From an uncultured Oscillospiraceae bacterium (GTDB lineage Bacteria; Bacillota; Clostridia; Oscillospirales; Oscillospiraceae): a stretch of DNA of 42,887 bases. Made by a program: the position numbers and the translations under genes. The notes beneath the pieces are model-generated. The model saw only the letters and a program-made list of their open reading frames with translations. It had not been told where the DNA came from and searched no databases. This document shows positions 28,969-37,411 of the stretch, one piece after another (positions within the stretch are counted from its first letter, which is position 1; every line of letters begins with the position of its first letter). The DNA lies in contig CAJTPV010000028.1 in NCBI GenBank assembly GCA_910578505.1, positions 1-42,887 on the forward strand. The letters are read 5' to 3'.

Positions 28969-30801
28969 TTATCCAACGGAGTTCAATTCCGTGACGCCCA
29001 GCAGCCGGTAAAGCTCCTCGTCGCTGAACGCCAACAGCTCCGGCCAGTCCTGATATACTGCCGCCGCACTGCGGAACCAGGACAGCATGTGGTCCCGTTC
29101 CGCGCCGGTCAGGTACTCGCTTTTCAGCACGGACCCGAACCGGCTTGGATCCTGCTGATACATCGCCCACACAAGCTCCCGGTAGGAGGCCGCATAGGTG
29201 CCGTTTATGACGCTGTCTGTGTGGTTCGACATGACGTCATGGTACTGCCCCCAGTCCATTTCACCGGAACGGGCGAACTCCGTAAGCACCGTCAAGAGGG
29301 GTAAAGGTCCTTCGCTGTACAGGCGTTGATAACTCTCCCAGGACAGATAGGGGAGATAGGCGATGGCCAGCGGCAGGTTGGTCTGATAGGTCTCATGGAC
29401 CAGTCGGGAGAAGACGTCCGCAGACGCATACAGCCGGAAGCTGTCCGCCGCCGTATCCCGCAGGGCCTGGATGGAGCCGCTGTATTCCGGCGTGCGGTTC
29501 CAATCCAGCTGGTAGACATAGGGACTGCCGCCTGTGCTGAATTCCTCCAGGGAGATGACTGCCTGCTCATAGACCGCGGCCCAAACCGCCGCCTGGGGAT
29601 AGATGTTCAGCAGCAGGCTCTCCTCCGGCGTCTCCTGATAGGCAGCGGCGTCATAGAAGCGCACGCCGTCCTCGTCCTCCTCGTACAGCAGGCGGCCCGC
29701 CCAGTCCTCTGGAACGGACAGGGAGAAAAGACCGCTGAAATGGGTGTAGCCGGCGGCGTCCAGCCGCGTCAGGGAGCGGGGAACCTCCGGCAGGGAGACA
29801 GGGGATTCCGGCGGCGGCTCTCCGGCAGCGGCCTTAGCTGAAGCGCCGAAGGTGACCGCCACCGCGCCGCACATCACCAGCGCCACCAGGGCGGAGGTGA
29901 TCTTCAGCATCCGGGGCCGCTGGATAATCAGCGTGACCCGCTCCTTCATGCTCCGCTTCCCGGCGGTCATGGAGGTGGAGGAGCGCAGCAGGGAGGGCCG
30001 TCCCGGCGTGATCATGCGGACCAGGGCGGTGCCGTAGTCCAGACGCTGCTGCTCGCCCAGCAGCCAGATCACGCCGTCGTCACAGGCCAGCTCACAGTCC
30101 TGGCGGCTCAGGGACGCCGCCAGCCACACCAGCGGGTTGTACCAGTGGATCGCCGCGCATATCCCCCGCAGGAGGGACCACAGGTGGTCGCCGTGGCGGA
30201 AATGGGTGCGCTCATGGGTCAGGACGTAGGTCAGGTAGGCCGGGTCCAGGGACTGGCGGTTGATGTAAATGGCCGGATGGACCAGTCCGAACAGGCACGG
30301 GGAGGGAATGTCCTCCACCAGATACACCGGCAGGTTTCCGGTAGCAATCTCCGGCGGAAGCTCCAGCCGGCGGCGCTTGGCGCGCAGCTGCGCATAGAAG
30401 ACAAGGTTGGAAACAGCTGTGATACAGCCGGTGACAAGGATTCCTGCTTTCCAGATTAAGTCCGGCCAGCTGACTGCCAACCGGCTCGCTCCGGCGGGCG
30501 GCGGGACAGCGGTCTCTGGCGCCGCCGGTCCATCCGCGGGAGCGGCGGGCGGCGGGACAGCGGCGGGGACATCTGCAGGCACAGGGGCGGGCAGACGCCT
30601 TTCAATGACGGCAGTCAGCTCGTCAGCCGCGCCTGTCACGCTCACCGGCACGGTGAAGAGTGTGCCGGGCAGCAGCAGCCGCAGGGCCACCAGCAGCCAC
30701 AGCGCGTATTGCAGGCGGGGGGAGATTTTTCCCCGGAGCAGACGCCGCAGAAGGGCAATGACGGTGATCAGCACAGAGGAAGTCAGGATGATTTCCCTCA
30801 T
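28969..30801 (-). CDS. M56 (BlaR1-like) membrane protease 3
   Basis: A 610-residue sensor protease. The M56 module covers residues 1-310: helices near 5-20, 32-48 and 115-135, a Pro/Ala-rich loop (65-105), zinc motif HERTH at 196-200, the distal ELACDDG at 237-243, and a last helix near 298-318. The outer part (320-610) is unlike that of the other M56 genes and shows no penicillin-binding or Asp-box motifs; it starts like a secreted domain (YTHFSGLFSLSVPEDWAGRL) and stays unassigned. ATG 30801 overlaps the BlaI stop by 4 bases. It likely cleaves that BlaI on an unknown signal. Confidence 0.85.
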   Translation of the reverse strand: MREIILTSSVLITVIALLRRLLRGKISPRLQYALWLLVALRLLLPGTLFTVPVSVTGAADELTAVIERRLPAPVPADVPAAVPPPAAPADGPAAPETAVPPPAGASRLAVSWPDLIWKAGILVTGCITAVSNLVFYAQLRAKRRRLELPPEIATGNLPVYLVEDIPSPCLFGLVHPAIYINRQSLDPAYLTYVLTHERTHFRHGDHLWSLLRGICAAIHWYNPLVWLAASLSRQDCELACDDGVIWLLGEQQRLDYGTALVRMITPGRPSLLRSSTSMTAGKRSMKERVTLIIQRPRMLKITSALVALVMCGAVAVTFGASAKAAAGEPPPESPVSLPEVPRSLTRLDAAGYTHFSGLFSLSVPEDWAGRLLYEEDEDGVRFYDAAAYQETPEESLLLNIYPQAAVWAAVYEQAVISLEEFSTGGSPYVYQLDWNRTPEYSGSIQALRDTAADSFRLYASADVFSRLVHETYQTNLPLAIAYLPYLSWESYQRLYSEGPLPLLTVLTEFARSGEMDWGQYHDVMSNHTDSVINGTYAASYRELVWAMYQQDPSRFGSVLKSEYLTGAERDHMLSWFRSAAAVYQDWPELLAFSDEELYRLLGVTELNSVG

Positions 30802-31184
30802 GTCTGCCCCTCCTTCGCCTTTTCCAATATGGCGCTCAGCTCGTCGATGTCCTCGCGGGTCAGGCCCCGACCGTCGGCCAGGGTGTTGACCAGCATCCCC
30901 AGGTTGCCGCGGTAAACCCGGCGCAGCAGGGATTCCGTCTCCCGCAGCGCCGCCTGCTCCCGCAGAATGGTGGGGGAGTAGAGCCGCGCCTTGCGGCCCT
31001 CGGTGTAGGATACCGCGCCCTTGGCCTCCAGGCGGCCTACCATTGTCACGATGGTGGACTTGCTCCAGCCGGTGGTGGGAGAGAGGGCATGGACCATTTC
31101 CATCAGCGTACGGGGGCTCTGCTCCCACAGGCACTCCATGATCTGCCACTCACCGGCGGAAAGAGAAATATGTGTTTTGGACAT
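30798..31184 (-). CDS. BlaI/MecI-family repressor 2
   Basis: A 128-residue winged-helix repressor: LSAGEWQIMECLWEQSPRTL, then TGWSKSTIVTMVGRLEAKGAV is the DNA-reading part, and the C-terminal ALRETESLLRRVYRGNLG region the dimer and cleavage part. AAAGGAGC precedes the ATG. It is clearly distinct from the BlaI at 3411, including in its recognition helix region. It should bind TACAGGTGTA at 31235-31244, which lies across the -10 of its own promoter. Confidence 0.92.
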   Translation of the reverse strand: MSKTHISLSAGEWQIMECLWEQSPRTLMEMVHALSPTTGWSKSTIVTMVGRLEAKGAVSYTEGRKARLYSPTILREQAALRETESLLRRVYRGNLGMLVNTLADGRGLTREDIDELSAILEKAKEGQT

Positions 31185-31234
31185 TGCGGGCTCCTTTCTG
31201 ACTGCGCGGCTCCTGCCGCGTGACGGTGGATTTT

Positions 31235-31272
31235 TACACCTGTATCATAGCACATGGATTTACAGCCGTCAA
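31235..31272 (-). promoter_or_regulatory. Promoter and BlaI operator of the third M56 operon
   Basis: Minus-strand TTGACG (31272-31267) and TATGAT (31249-31244), spacer 17. The palindrome TACAGGTGTA (31235-31244) matches the TACA-NN-TGTA core of BlaI/MecI sites and touches the -10. Beyond this and the livJ promoter at 31461, the 371-base gap 31185-31555 shows only a small GC hairpin (31205-31220) and an isolated TTGACA at 31377 without a -10. Confidence 0.75.
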
Positions 31273-31460
31273 CCTGAAGTTTTGATTTTTGCTATGAGCA
31301 TCGCAATTGCTGATATGAGATTTCTTCATGGAAGTGGCGCGTTTTAAAGAGGATGCGTTCAGGCTGTTTTCGGGGTTTGACAAAAATTGTGGGTGATTTT
31401 GTGTGAAATGGCAATAAAGGTTCCGTGGAAGCGATGAACAATTTGTGTATAGAATGCCAG

Positions 31461-31489
31461 TTGACTTTTATGTGATTAGGTTTTATCAT
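31461..31489 (+). promoter_or_regulatory. livJ promoter
   Basis: TTGACT 31461-31466 and TATCAT 31484-31489, spacer 17. Confidence 0.75.
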
Positions 31490-31555
31490 ATACCTGCCGT
31501 AAAGGGGAGGGCAGCTTTCCCGACGGCTGAAAATGAATCAAAGGAGTATCATGTT

Positions 31556-32815
31556 ATGAAGAAGTTTCTTGCAATGCTTCTGGCGCTGGTGATGGTCCTG
31601 GGCCTTGTGGCCTGCGGCGGCAACAGCGGCAACGGCAACCAGTCTTCCGGCAATGACGCCCAAAACAGCGGCGATGCCGGCAGCAACAGCGGCGGAGATG
31701 CCCAGCAGCCCGCCGGCGGAGACGGCGAGATCACCATCGCCCTCATTACCAACACCACCGGCGACTATGCCCAGTACGGCATTCCCGTCCACAACGCCGC
31801 TATGCTGTACATCAACCAGCTCAATGAAAACGGCGGCATCAACGGCAAGCAGATCAAGGTCCTGGAGTACGACGACAAGGCTGACGGCGTTGAGACCGTC
31901 AACGCCCTGAACCTGGCGGTTGAGAACGGCGCTACCGCCGTCATCGGCTCCGTGCTGACCGGCGCTACCATCGCCCTGGCTGACGCTACCTATGATATCA
32001 ACATGCCCCAGATCACCGCTTCCGCTACCGCCGCCGGCGTCACCATGATCGATGCCGACGACCCTGCCAGCGAGATTCGTGAGAACGTGTTCCGCTCCTG
32101 CTTCATCGACCCCTTCCAGGGCGAGAAGATGGCGGACTATGCGTACAACAAGCTCAGCGCCAAGACCGCCGCTATCCTCTATGAGACCGGCAACGACTAT
32201 TCCGAGGGCCTGATGAACGCTTTCGTCGCCAAGGCCGAGGAGCTGGGGCTGGAGATCGTCGCCACCGAGGCCTTTGCCACCGGCGACAAGGACTACAAGG
32301 CCCAGATCACCAACATCGCCGCCAAGACCCCCGACGTGGTCTACGCGCCCATCTACTATGGTGAGGCCGGCCTCGCCATCCAGGCCGCCCGTCAGGCTGG
32401 TCTGACCGCCACCTTTGTGGGCGGCGACGGCTACGGCAGCGTGAAGGATTACGCCAGCGCCGAGGAGCTGGAGGGCACCGTGTACTGCTCCGGCTACGCC
32501 CCCGGCACCGAGTCCGTGGCCCAGTTCGAGTCCGACTATGAGGCCGCTTATGGCGAGCCTGTGCCCAACATGTTTGCGCCTCTGGCCTATGACGCCGCCA
32601 TGCTGATGTGCCGCGCCCTGGAGGCCGCTGAGAGCGCCGGCCTGGAGGCTGGTACGGACGAGTACAAGCAGGCTGTGATCGACGCCCTGGATTCCACCGA
32701 CGGCGTGGAGGGCATCACCGGTACCTACAGCTTTGACGAGTACAACAACCCCATCAAGTCCGCCGCTATTATCGAGCTGACTGGTGGTGAAGAGGTATTC
32801 AAGGAGATGTATTGA
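31556..32815 (+). CDS. livJ: Branched-chain amino acid ABC transporter, substrate-binding lipoprotein
   Basis: A 419-residue lipoprotein. Residues 1-20 form a signal peptide with lipobox LVAC, followed by a 45-residue Gly/Asn/Ser linker that lifts the domain off the membrane. The binding protein proper begins GEITIALITNTTGDYAQYG and contains the Leu/Ile/Val-binding type I fold (GGINGKQIKVLEYDDKADG). It captures leucine, isoleucine or valine, or a related ligand, for LivHMGF downstream. AAAGGAG lies 9 bases before the ATG. Codons are markedly uniform (GCC, AAC, GAG), a sign of high expression. Confidence 0.92.
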   Translation: MKKFLAMLLALVMVLGLVACGGNSGNGNQSSGNDAQNSGDAGSNSGGDAQQPAGGDGEITIALITNTTGDYAQYGIPVHNAAMLYINQLNENGGINGKQIKVLEYDDKADGVETVNALNLAVENGATAVIGSVLTGATIALADATYDINMPQITASATAAGVTMIDADDPASEIRENVFRSCFIDPFQGEKMADYAYNKLSAKTAAILYETGNDYSEGLMNAFVAKAEELGLEIVATEAFATGDKDYKAQITNIAAKTPDVVYAPIYYGEAGLAIQAARQAGLTATFVGGDGYGSVKDYASAEELEGTVYCSGYAPGTESVAQFESDYEAAYGEPVPNMFAPLAYDAAMLMCRALEAAESAGLEAGTDEYKQAVIDALDSTDGVEGITGTYSFDEYNNPIKSAAIIELTGGEEVFKEMY

Positions 32816-32838
32816 TCTCTGATTTCAGTTTCATGCAG

Positions 32839-32869
32839 ACGCGGGGGGAAGACGTCCTTCTCCCCGCGT
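32839..32869 (+). terminator. Intercistronic terminator between livJ and livH
   Basis: ACGCGGGG pairs with CCCCGCGT with an inner imperfect extension, then TTTCCC. It would let the binding protein be made in excess over the permease. The rest of the livJ-livH gap shows nothing clear. Confidence 0.75.
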
Positions 32870-33029
32870 TTTCCCAAAGAGAGACAACGATTGCGCAGCG
32901 GACGTCCGATGGGTAGTTCCAGCGTTCCTGGGGCCAGCCATTGGCCGTCCGGTAACGGATGCGCAGGGTACGGTTATATCAAAAGTAAGTCGCAAAAACA
33001 GAAGAAACGGAAAGGAAGTGACCGCGCAA

Positions 33030-33911
33030 ATGGATTTCTCCCTGATTTTTTCCCAGATCATCAACGGACTGCAGACCGGCTCTGTTTACGCGCTGGTGGC
33101 GCTGGGCTACAGCATGGTGTACGGTATCATCCTGCTGCTGAACTTTGCCCACGGTGACATTATCATGGTGGGTGCGTATACCGCGTTTTACGCCATCACA
33201 TCGTTTCATCTCCATCCGCTGCTGTCCGTGGTGCTGGCAGTGGCCGTCAGTACCGTGTTGGGCGTTGTGATTGAAAAGGTGGCGTATACGCCCCTTCGCT
33301 CCGCGCCCCGCCTGTCGCTGCTGATTACCGCCATCGGTATTTCCTTCCTGCTGGAAAACGGCGCGCAGCTGCTCTTCGGCGCGGATACCAAGAGCATGGA
33401 TACCATCGTTACCGGGAATATGATGCTCTTTGGCACCAGCGTCAGCTATGCCGCGCTGCTGACCATCGTTGTCTCCATCGCGGCGATGGTTGTGCTGACC
33501 TTCCTGGTGCAGAAGACCAAGCTGGGCAAGGCCATGCGGGCGGTGTCCGAGGACATGGGGGCCGCGCAGCTGATGGGCATCAGTCTGAACAAAACCATCT
33601 CCTTTACCTTTGCCGTGGGCTCCGCCCTGGCGGGTATTGGCTCTATCCTGTATCTGTGCGCCTATCCCCAGGCGTCTCCCACCATGGGCTCCATGCTGGG
33701 GCTGAAGGCCTTTGTGGCGGCGGTGCTGGGGGGCATCGGCTCCATCCCCGGCGCTATGATCGGCGGCTTTGTCATCGGCCTGCTGGAGGCGATGGTGTCG
33801 GCGGCGGGCCTGTCCGTCTGGAAGGACGGCGCAGTATTCGCGATTTTGATCGTGGTCCTGCTGGTGAAGCCCACCGGCATCCTGGGCCGCCAGATCACCG
33901 AGAAAGTATAA
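33030..33911 (+). CDS. livH: Branched-chain amino acid ABC transporter permease LivH
   Basis: A 293-residue inner-membrane permease with about eight helices. NGLQTGSVYALVALGYSMVYGI and LLNFAHGDIIMVGAYTAF are signature LivH motifs, and KAFVAAVLGGIGSIPGAMIGG is the EAA-like loop that docks on the ATPases. ATG 33030 is preferred, with AAAGGAAG 11 bases upstream; a GTG at 33018 overlaps that site. It pairs with LivM, whose gene starts 13 bases after the stop. Confidence 0.93.
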   Translation: MDFSLIFSQIINGLQTGSVYALVALGYSMVYGIILLLNFAHGDIIMVGAYTAFYAITSFHLHPLLSVVLAVAVSTVLGVVIEKVAYTPLRSAPRLSLLITAIGISFLLENGAQLLFGADTKSMDTIVTGNMMLFGTSVSYAALLTIVVSIAAMVVLTFLVQKTKLGKAMRAVSEDMGAAQLMGISLNKTISFTFAVGSALAGIGSILYLCAYPQASPTMGSMLGLKAFVAAVLGGIGSIPGAMIGGFVIGLLEAMVSAAGLSVWKDGAVFAILIVVLLVKPTGILGRQITEKV

Positions 33912-33924
33912 GGAGGGCGGCAGA

Positions 33925-34995
33925 ATGAACGCAAAACAGAACAAACTGATCCGCATCCCTATGCCATTGCGCTATCTCATCAATCTGGCGCTGATTCTGG
34001 CCCTCTGGGGGGTGTTTACCGGCCTGATGGGCGCGGGCGTCATCACCAACTACTGGTCCGGTATTCTCATCATGGTGGGGGTGAACATTATCCTGGCCGT
34101 GTCCCTGAACATCGCCACCGGCTATCTGGGCCAGCTGCCCCTGGGCCACGCGGGATTCATGGCGGTAGGCGCGTACACCGGCGGCATCTTCATCAAGTCC
34201 ACCCCGGCGGCGGACCTGCTGAAGGCGGGGAATGCGGCGGCATGTCTGCCGTATATCATTGCCGCGCTACTGCTGAGCGCCGTTGTGGCCGGCATCTTCG
34301 GCCTGATCATCGGCATCCCGGCCCTGCGCCTGCGGGGCGACTACCTGGCGATTATTACGCTGGGCTTCGGCGAGATCATCCGGGTGGTGCTGACCAATAT
34401 CGACTCGCTGCTGGGCTTCAAGTTCACCTTTGGCGCCGCCGGCCTGAAGCGCATCCCCAAGTTTTCCGGCTTCCATCTGGTGTTTGTGTGCGTGGTGCTC
34501 TCCTGTATGCTGATTCATATGATTATGAAATCCCGTCATGGGCGGGCCATCCTGTCCATCCGGGAAAACGAGATTGCAGCGGAGAGCGTGGGCATCAATA
34601 CCACCTATTATAAGACCATGGCCTTTGTGGTGTCCGCCATGCTGGCGGGTGTGGCCGGGTGCCTGTATGCGGGCTATCTGGGCAGCTTGTACCCCGCTAC
34701 GTTCCGGTTTATGAAGTCCATTGAGATCCTGGTCATGGTGGTGCTGGGCGGCATGGGCTCCATGCTGGGCTCCATTCTGTCGGCGACGGTGCTGACCATC
34801 CTGCCGGAGCTGCTGCGCTCCGTGGCGGATTACCGCATGGTGGCCTATTCGCTGGCGCTGGTGCTGATGATGATTTTCCGCCCCAAGGGACTGCTGGGCA
34901 GCTATGACTTCTCCATGTCCCGTCTGCTGGAGAAGGCCCTCAACACCCTGTTCCACCGGAACGCGAAGACAGAGAAAGGAGGCGGGGCGCAGTGA
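33925..34995 (+). CDS. livM: Branched-chain amino acid ABC transporter permease LivM
   Basis: A 356-residue membrane permease. AVSLNIATGYLGQLPLGHAG and FMAVGAYTGG are LivM signatures. RGDYLAIITLGFGEIIRVVL is the conserved central part, and EILVMVVLGGMGSMLGSIL the ATPase-docking loop. AAGGAGGGCGG precedes the ATG. The stop overlaps the GTG start of livG by 4 bases (GTGA). Confidence 0.93.
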   Translation: MNAKQNKLIRIPMPLRYLINLALILALWGVFTGLMGAGVITNYWSGILIMVGVNIILAVSLNIATGYLGQLPLGHAGFMAVGAYTGGIFIKSTPAADLLKAGNAAACLPYIIAALLLSAVVAGIFGLIIGIPALRLRGDYLAIITLGFGEIIRVVLTNIDSLLGFKFTFGAAGLKRIPKFSGFHLVFVCVVLSCMLIHMIMKSRHGRAILSIRENEIAAESVGINTTYYKTMAFVVSAMLAGVAGCLYAGYLGSLYPATFRFMKSIEILVMVVLGGMGSMLGSILSATVLTILPELLRSVADYRMVAYSLALVLMMIFRPKGLLGSYDFSMSRLLEKALNTLFHRNAKTEKGGGAQ

Positions 34996-35846
34996 GCAAT
35001 ACCAACAAGAAGAGGCCCGCCACCAAGCTGGTGCCGGTCCCGTCTACGAATATTATCCCGGAGCGCGACATCAATAAAAGCCCCATTCTGGAGGCCCGCC
35101 ACCTGGGCATCGACTTCGGCGGACTGACGGCGGTGGACGATTTCAACATGGCCATTGGCCGCACAGAGATTGCCGGGCTGATCGGCCCCAACGGGGCGGG
35201 GAAGACCACAGTGTTCAATCTGCTGACAAAGGTCTATCATCCCACCCGCGGGTCCATCCTGATGGACGGTCGGGACACGGCGGGGAAGAGCACCATCCAG
35301 GTCAGCCATATGGGCATCGCCCGCACCTTCCAGAATATCCGGCTGTTCCGTGAGCTGACGGTTCTGGACAACGTGCTCATCGGGCTGCACCACGAGATGG
35401 ACTACCGGCTGCCGGGCGCGATTTTCCGTCTGCCCACCTTCTGGCGGGGGGAGCGCATTGCCAAGGAGCGGGCCCGGGAGCTGCTGAGCATCTTTGATAT
35501 GCAGGACATGGCGTCCCACCAGGCCGGCTCCCTGCCCTACGGGGCCCAGCGGCGGCTGGAGATTGTCCGCGCTCTGGCCACAGGGCCCAGTCTGCTGCTG
35601 CTGGACGAGCCGGCGGCAGGCATGAACCCGTCGGAGACCGCGGAGCTGATGGAAAACATCGTGAAGATCCGCGATACGTTCAAGATTGCGATCATGCTCA
35701 TTGAGCACGATATGAACCTTGTGATGGGCATCTGCGAGGGCATCTGTGTGCTGAACTTCGGCAGGATCATCGCCAAGGGCACGCCGGATGACATCCAGGC
35801 CAATCCCGCCGTTATCGAGGCGTACCTGGGCAAGAAGGAGGATTGA
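34992..35846 (+). CDS. livG: Branched-chain amino acid ABC transporter ATPase LivG
   Basis: A 284-residue ATPase. Walker A GPNGAGKTT, the LivG-type insert after it (RTFQNIRLFRELTVLDNVL), signature PYGAQRRLEIVRAL and Walker B LLLLDEPAAGMNPSE are all present. The family signature is usually LSYGxQRRLEI; here LPYGAQRRLEI. It has a 30-residue N-terminal extension rich in Lys and Pro before the first strand. The GTG start overlaps the livM stop, so it depends on translational coupling. Confidence 0.94.
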   Translation: MSNTNKKRPATKLVPVPSTNIIPERDINKSPILEARHLGIDFGGLTAVDDFNMAIGRTEIAGLIGPNGAGKTTVFNLLTKVYHPTRGSILMDGRDTAGKSTIQVSHMGIARTFQNIRLFRELTVLDNVLIGLHHEMDYRLPGAIFRLPTFWRGERIAKERARELLSIFDMQDMASHQAGSLPYGAQRRLEIVRALATGPSLLLLDEPAAGMNPSETAELMENIVKIRDTFKIAIMLIEHDMNLVMGICEGICVLNFGRIIAKGTPDDIQANPAVIEAYLGKKED

Positions 35847-35850
35847 GGAC

Positions 35851-36558
35851 ATGGCAGTGCTGAAAGTGGAGGATATTCATGTTTACTACGGCAGCATCCA
35901 TGCTGTGAAAGGCGTGTCCTTTGAGGTCAACGAGGGGGAGATCGTCACCCTGATCGGCGCCAACGGCGCGGGCAAGTCCACAGTTCTGAACACCATCTCC
36001 GGGCTGCTCCATCCCCGGACAGGGTCTGTCCAGTTTATGGAGCAGGATTTGAAGGGGGTCGCGCCCCACAAGGTTGTGGAGCGCGGGCTGGCGCAGGTCC
36101 CGGAGGGGCGGCGGATCTTTTTGCAGATGAGCGTGGAGGAGAATCTGGAGATGGGCGCGTACACCCAGCCGAAGACCAGCTTTGACGCGGATATCGCCGA
36201 TGTCTATAGGCGCTTTCCCCGCCTGGAGGAGCGGCGCAGGCAGACCGCGGGGACGCTGTCCGGCGGCGAGCAGCAGATGCTGGCCATGGGCCGGGCGCTG
36301 ATGAGCCATCCTAAGCTGCTGATGCTGGATGAGCCGTCCATGGGGCTGGCCCCGATTCTGGTGGAGCAGATTTTCAGCATCATCAAGGAGCTCCATGCGT
36401 CGGGGACCACGATCCTGCTGGTGGAGCAGAACGCCCAGGCGGCGCTGAGCGTGGCGGACCGGGCGTATGTTCTGGAGACGGGACGCATCTCGCTGAGCGG
36501 CACGGGCGCTGAGCTGATGGCCAGCGACCAGGTGCGCAAGGCCTATCTGGGCGGCTGA
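35851..36558 (+). CDS. livF: Branched-chain amino acid ABC transporter ATPase LivF
   Basis: A 235-residue ATPase, full length for LivF. Walker A GANGAGKST, signature LSGGEQQMLAMGRALM, Walker B LLMLDEPSMGLAP. It forms a heterodimer with LivG to power uptake through LivHM. AAGGAGG lies before ATG 35851, 5 bases after the livG stop. It is the last gene of the operon. Confidence 0.95.
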   Translation: MAVLKVEDIHVYYGSIHAVKGVSFEVNEGEIVTLIGANGAGKSTVLNTISGLLHPRTGSVQFMEQDLKGVAPHKVVERGLAQVPEGRRIFLQMSVEENLEMGAYTQPKTSFDADIADVYRRFPRLEERRRQTAGTLSGGEQQMLAMGRALMSHPKLLMLDEPSMGLAPILVEQIFSIIKELHASGTTILLVEQNAQAALSVADRAYVLETGRISLSGTGAELMASDQVRKAYLGG

Positions 36559-36587
36559 GCATATCCTGATACCATACCGAAGCGCGG

Positions 36588-36620
36588 CGGGGCCTTGCCG
36601 GACAACTGTCCGGGGCCCCG
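36588..36620 (+). terminator. Terminator of the liv operon
   Basis: CGGGGCC-CCGGAC pairs with GTCCGG-GGCCCCG, then TTTTCC. Confidence 0.85.
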
Positions 36621-36689
36621 TTTTCCTTCGTGCTGCAATCAAAAAATTGCGGAATATCCCCCCAAATCAGCCTTTCTTGCAGTGGACTA

Positions 36690-36719
36690 TTGACGATCAG
36701 CACCTTCATTTGTTATGAT
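36690..36719 (+). promoter_or_regulatory. Promoter of the SLOG-family gene
   Basis: TTGACG 36690-36695 and TATGAT 36714-36719, spacer 18. Confidence 0.65.
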
Positions 36720-36793
36720 ATCTGATATTTATATTGCGGACGATCATTATGCAGACAAGTATGTACAGAAATATCGGGAGGAATATGATAGAG

Positions 36794-37315
36794 ATGCGTA
36801 ATCCGCTGCCGGGCACCTGTGCCTTTACAGGCCACCGGCCCTTTAAATTCCCCTGGCGGTATGACGAGACGGACAGCCGCTGTCTTGCGCTGAAGGCCGC
36901 CCTTACCCGCCAGATCTCCGCGCTGGCGGAGGAGGGCGTGACAGACTTTTTCAGCGGCATGGCGGAGGGCACGGACTGCTACTGCGCCCAGATCGTCCTG
37001 GGGCTGCGGGACAAAAATCCGGCGCTCAGGCTCCATTGCGTTCTGCCCTGCCGGGAACAGGCGGACAGATGGTCCGCCGCGGCGCGGGCGCGCTACCGCT
37101 CCATTCTGGGGCGGGCCGACTCCGTGGTATATGTCAGTCCGGTGTATTACCAGGGCTGTATGCTGGCGCGCAACCGGCGGCTGGTGGAATCCGCCGCCAT
37201 TCTGCTGGCGGTCTATAACGGTGAGCTCCGGGGCGGCACGGCGGCCACCGTGCGCTATGCCCAAAGGCTGGGCAGACGGCTGATCGTGTTGGACCCAGAC
37301 GGCCTTTTCTTGTAA
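36794..37315 (+). CDS. SLOG-fold (DUF1273/YpsA-like) protein
   Basis: A protein of about 173 residues with the nucleotide-binding Rossmann-like SLOG fold: CAFTGHRPFKF at the start, FFSGMAEGTDCYCAQIVL in the middle, and LLAVYNGELRGGTAATVRYA at the end, the typical GG-T ligand loop. YpsA-type proteins are thought to bind nucleotides or sugar nucleotides; the reaction is unknown. Start choice is open: GGGAGG (36776-36781) lies 12 bases before ATG 36794 and 3 before ATG 36785. It is a single-gene unit. Confidence 0.8.
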   Translation: MRNPLPGTCAFTGHRPFKFPWRYDETDSRCLALKAALTRQISALAEEGVTDFFSGMAEGTDCYCAQIVLGLRDKNPALRLHCVLPCREQADRWSAAARARYRSILGRADSVVYVSPVYYQGCMLARNRRLVESAAILLAVYNGELRGGTAATVRYAQRLGRRLIVLDPDGLFL

Positions 37316-37323
37316 ATCAGCAC

Positions 37324-37352
37324 TTGCATTCTGGGGAAAAATCCGATATAAT
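37324..37352 (+). promoter_or_regulatory. leuS promoter
   Basis: TTGCAT 37324-37329 and TATAAT 37347-37352, spacer 17. It leaves only about 50 bases of leader, so there is no room for a T-box. Confidence 0.8.
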
Positions 37353-37411
37353 ACCCCGGTATGGATATTGCCGGAGGAGCGCCGGACAACATAGAAAAAG
37401 GTGTGATTTTT

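Noticed and set aside
37316..37411. T-box riboswitch before leuS
   Set aside because: The promoter leaves about 50 bases of leader, too short for a T-box, and no T-box consensus or terminator pair is present.
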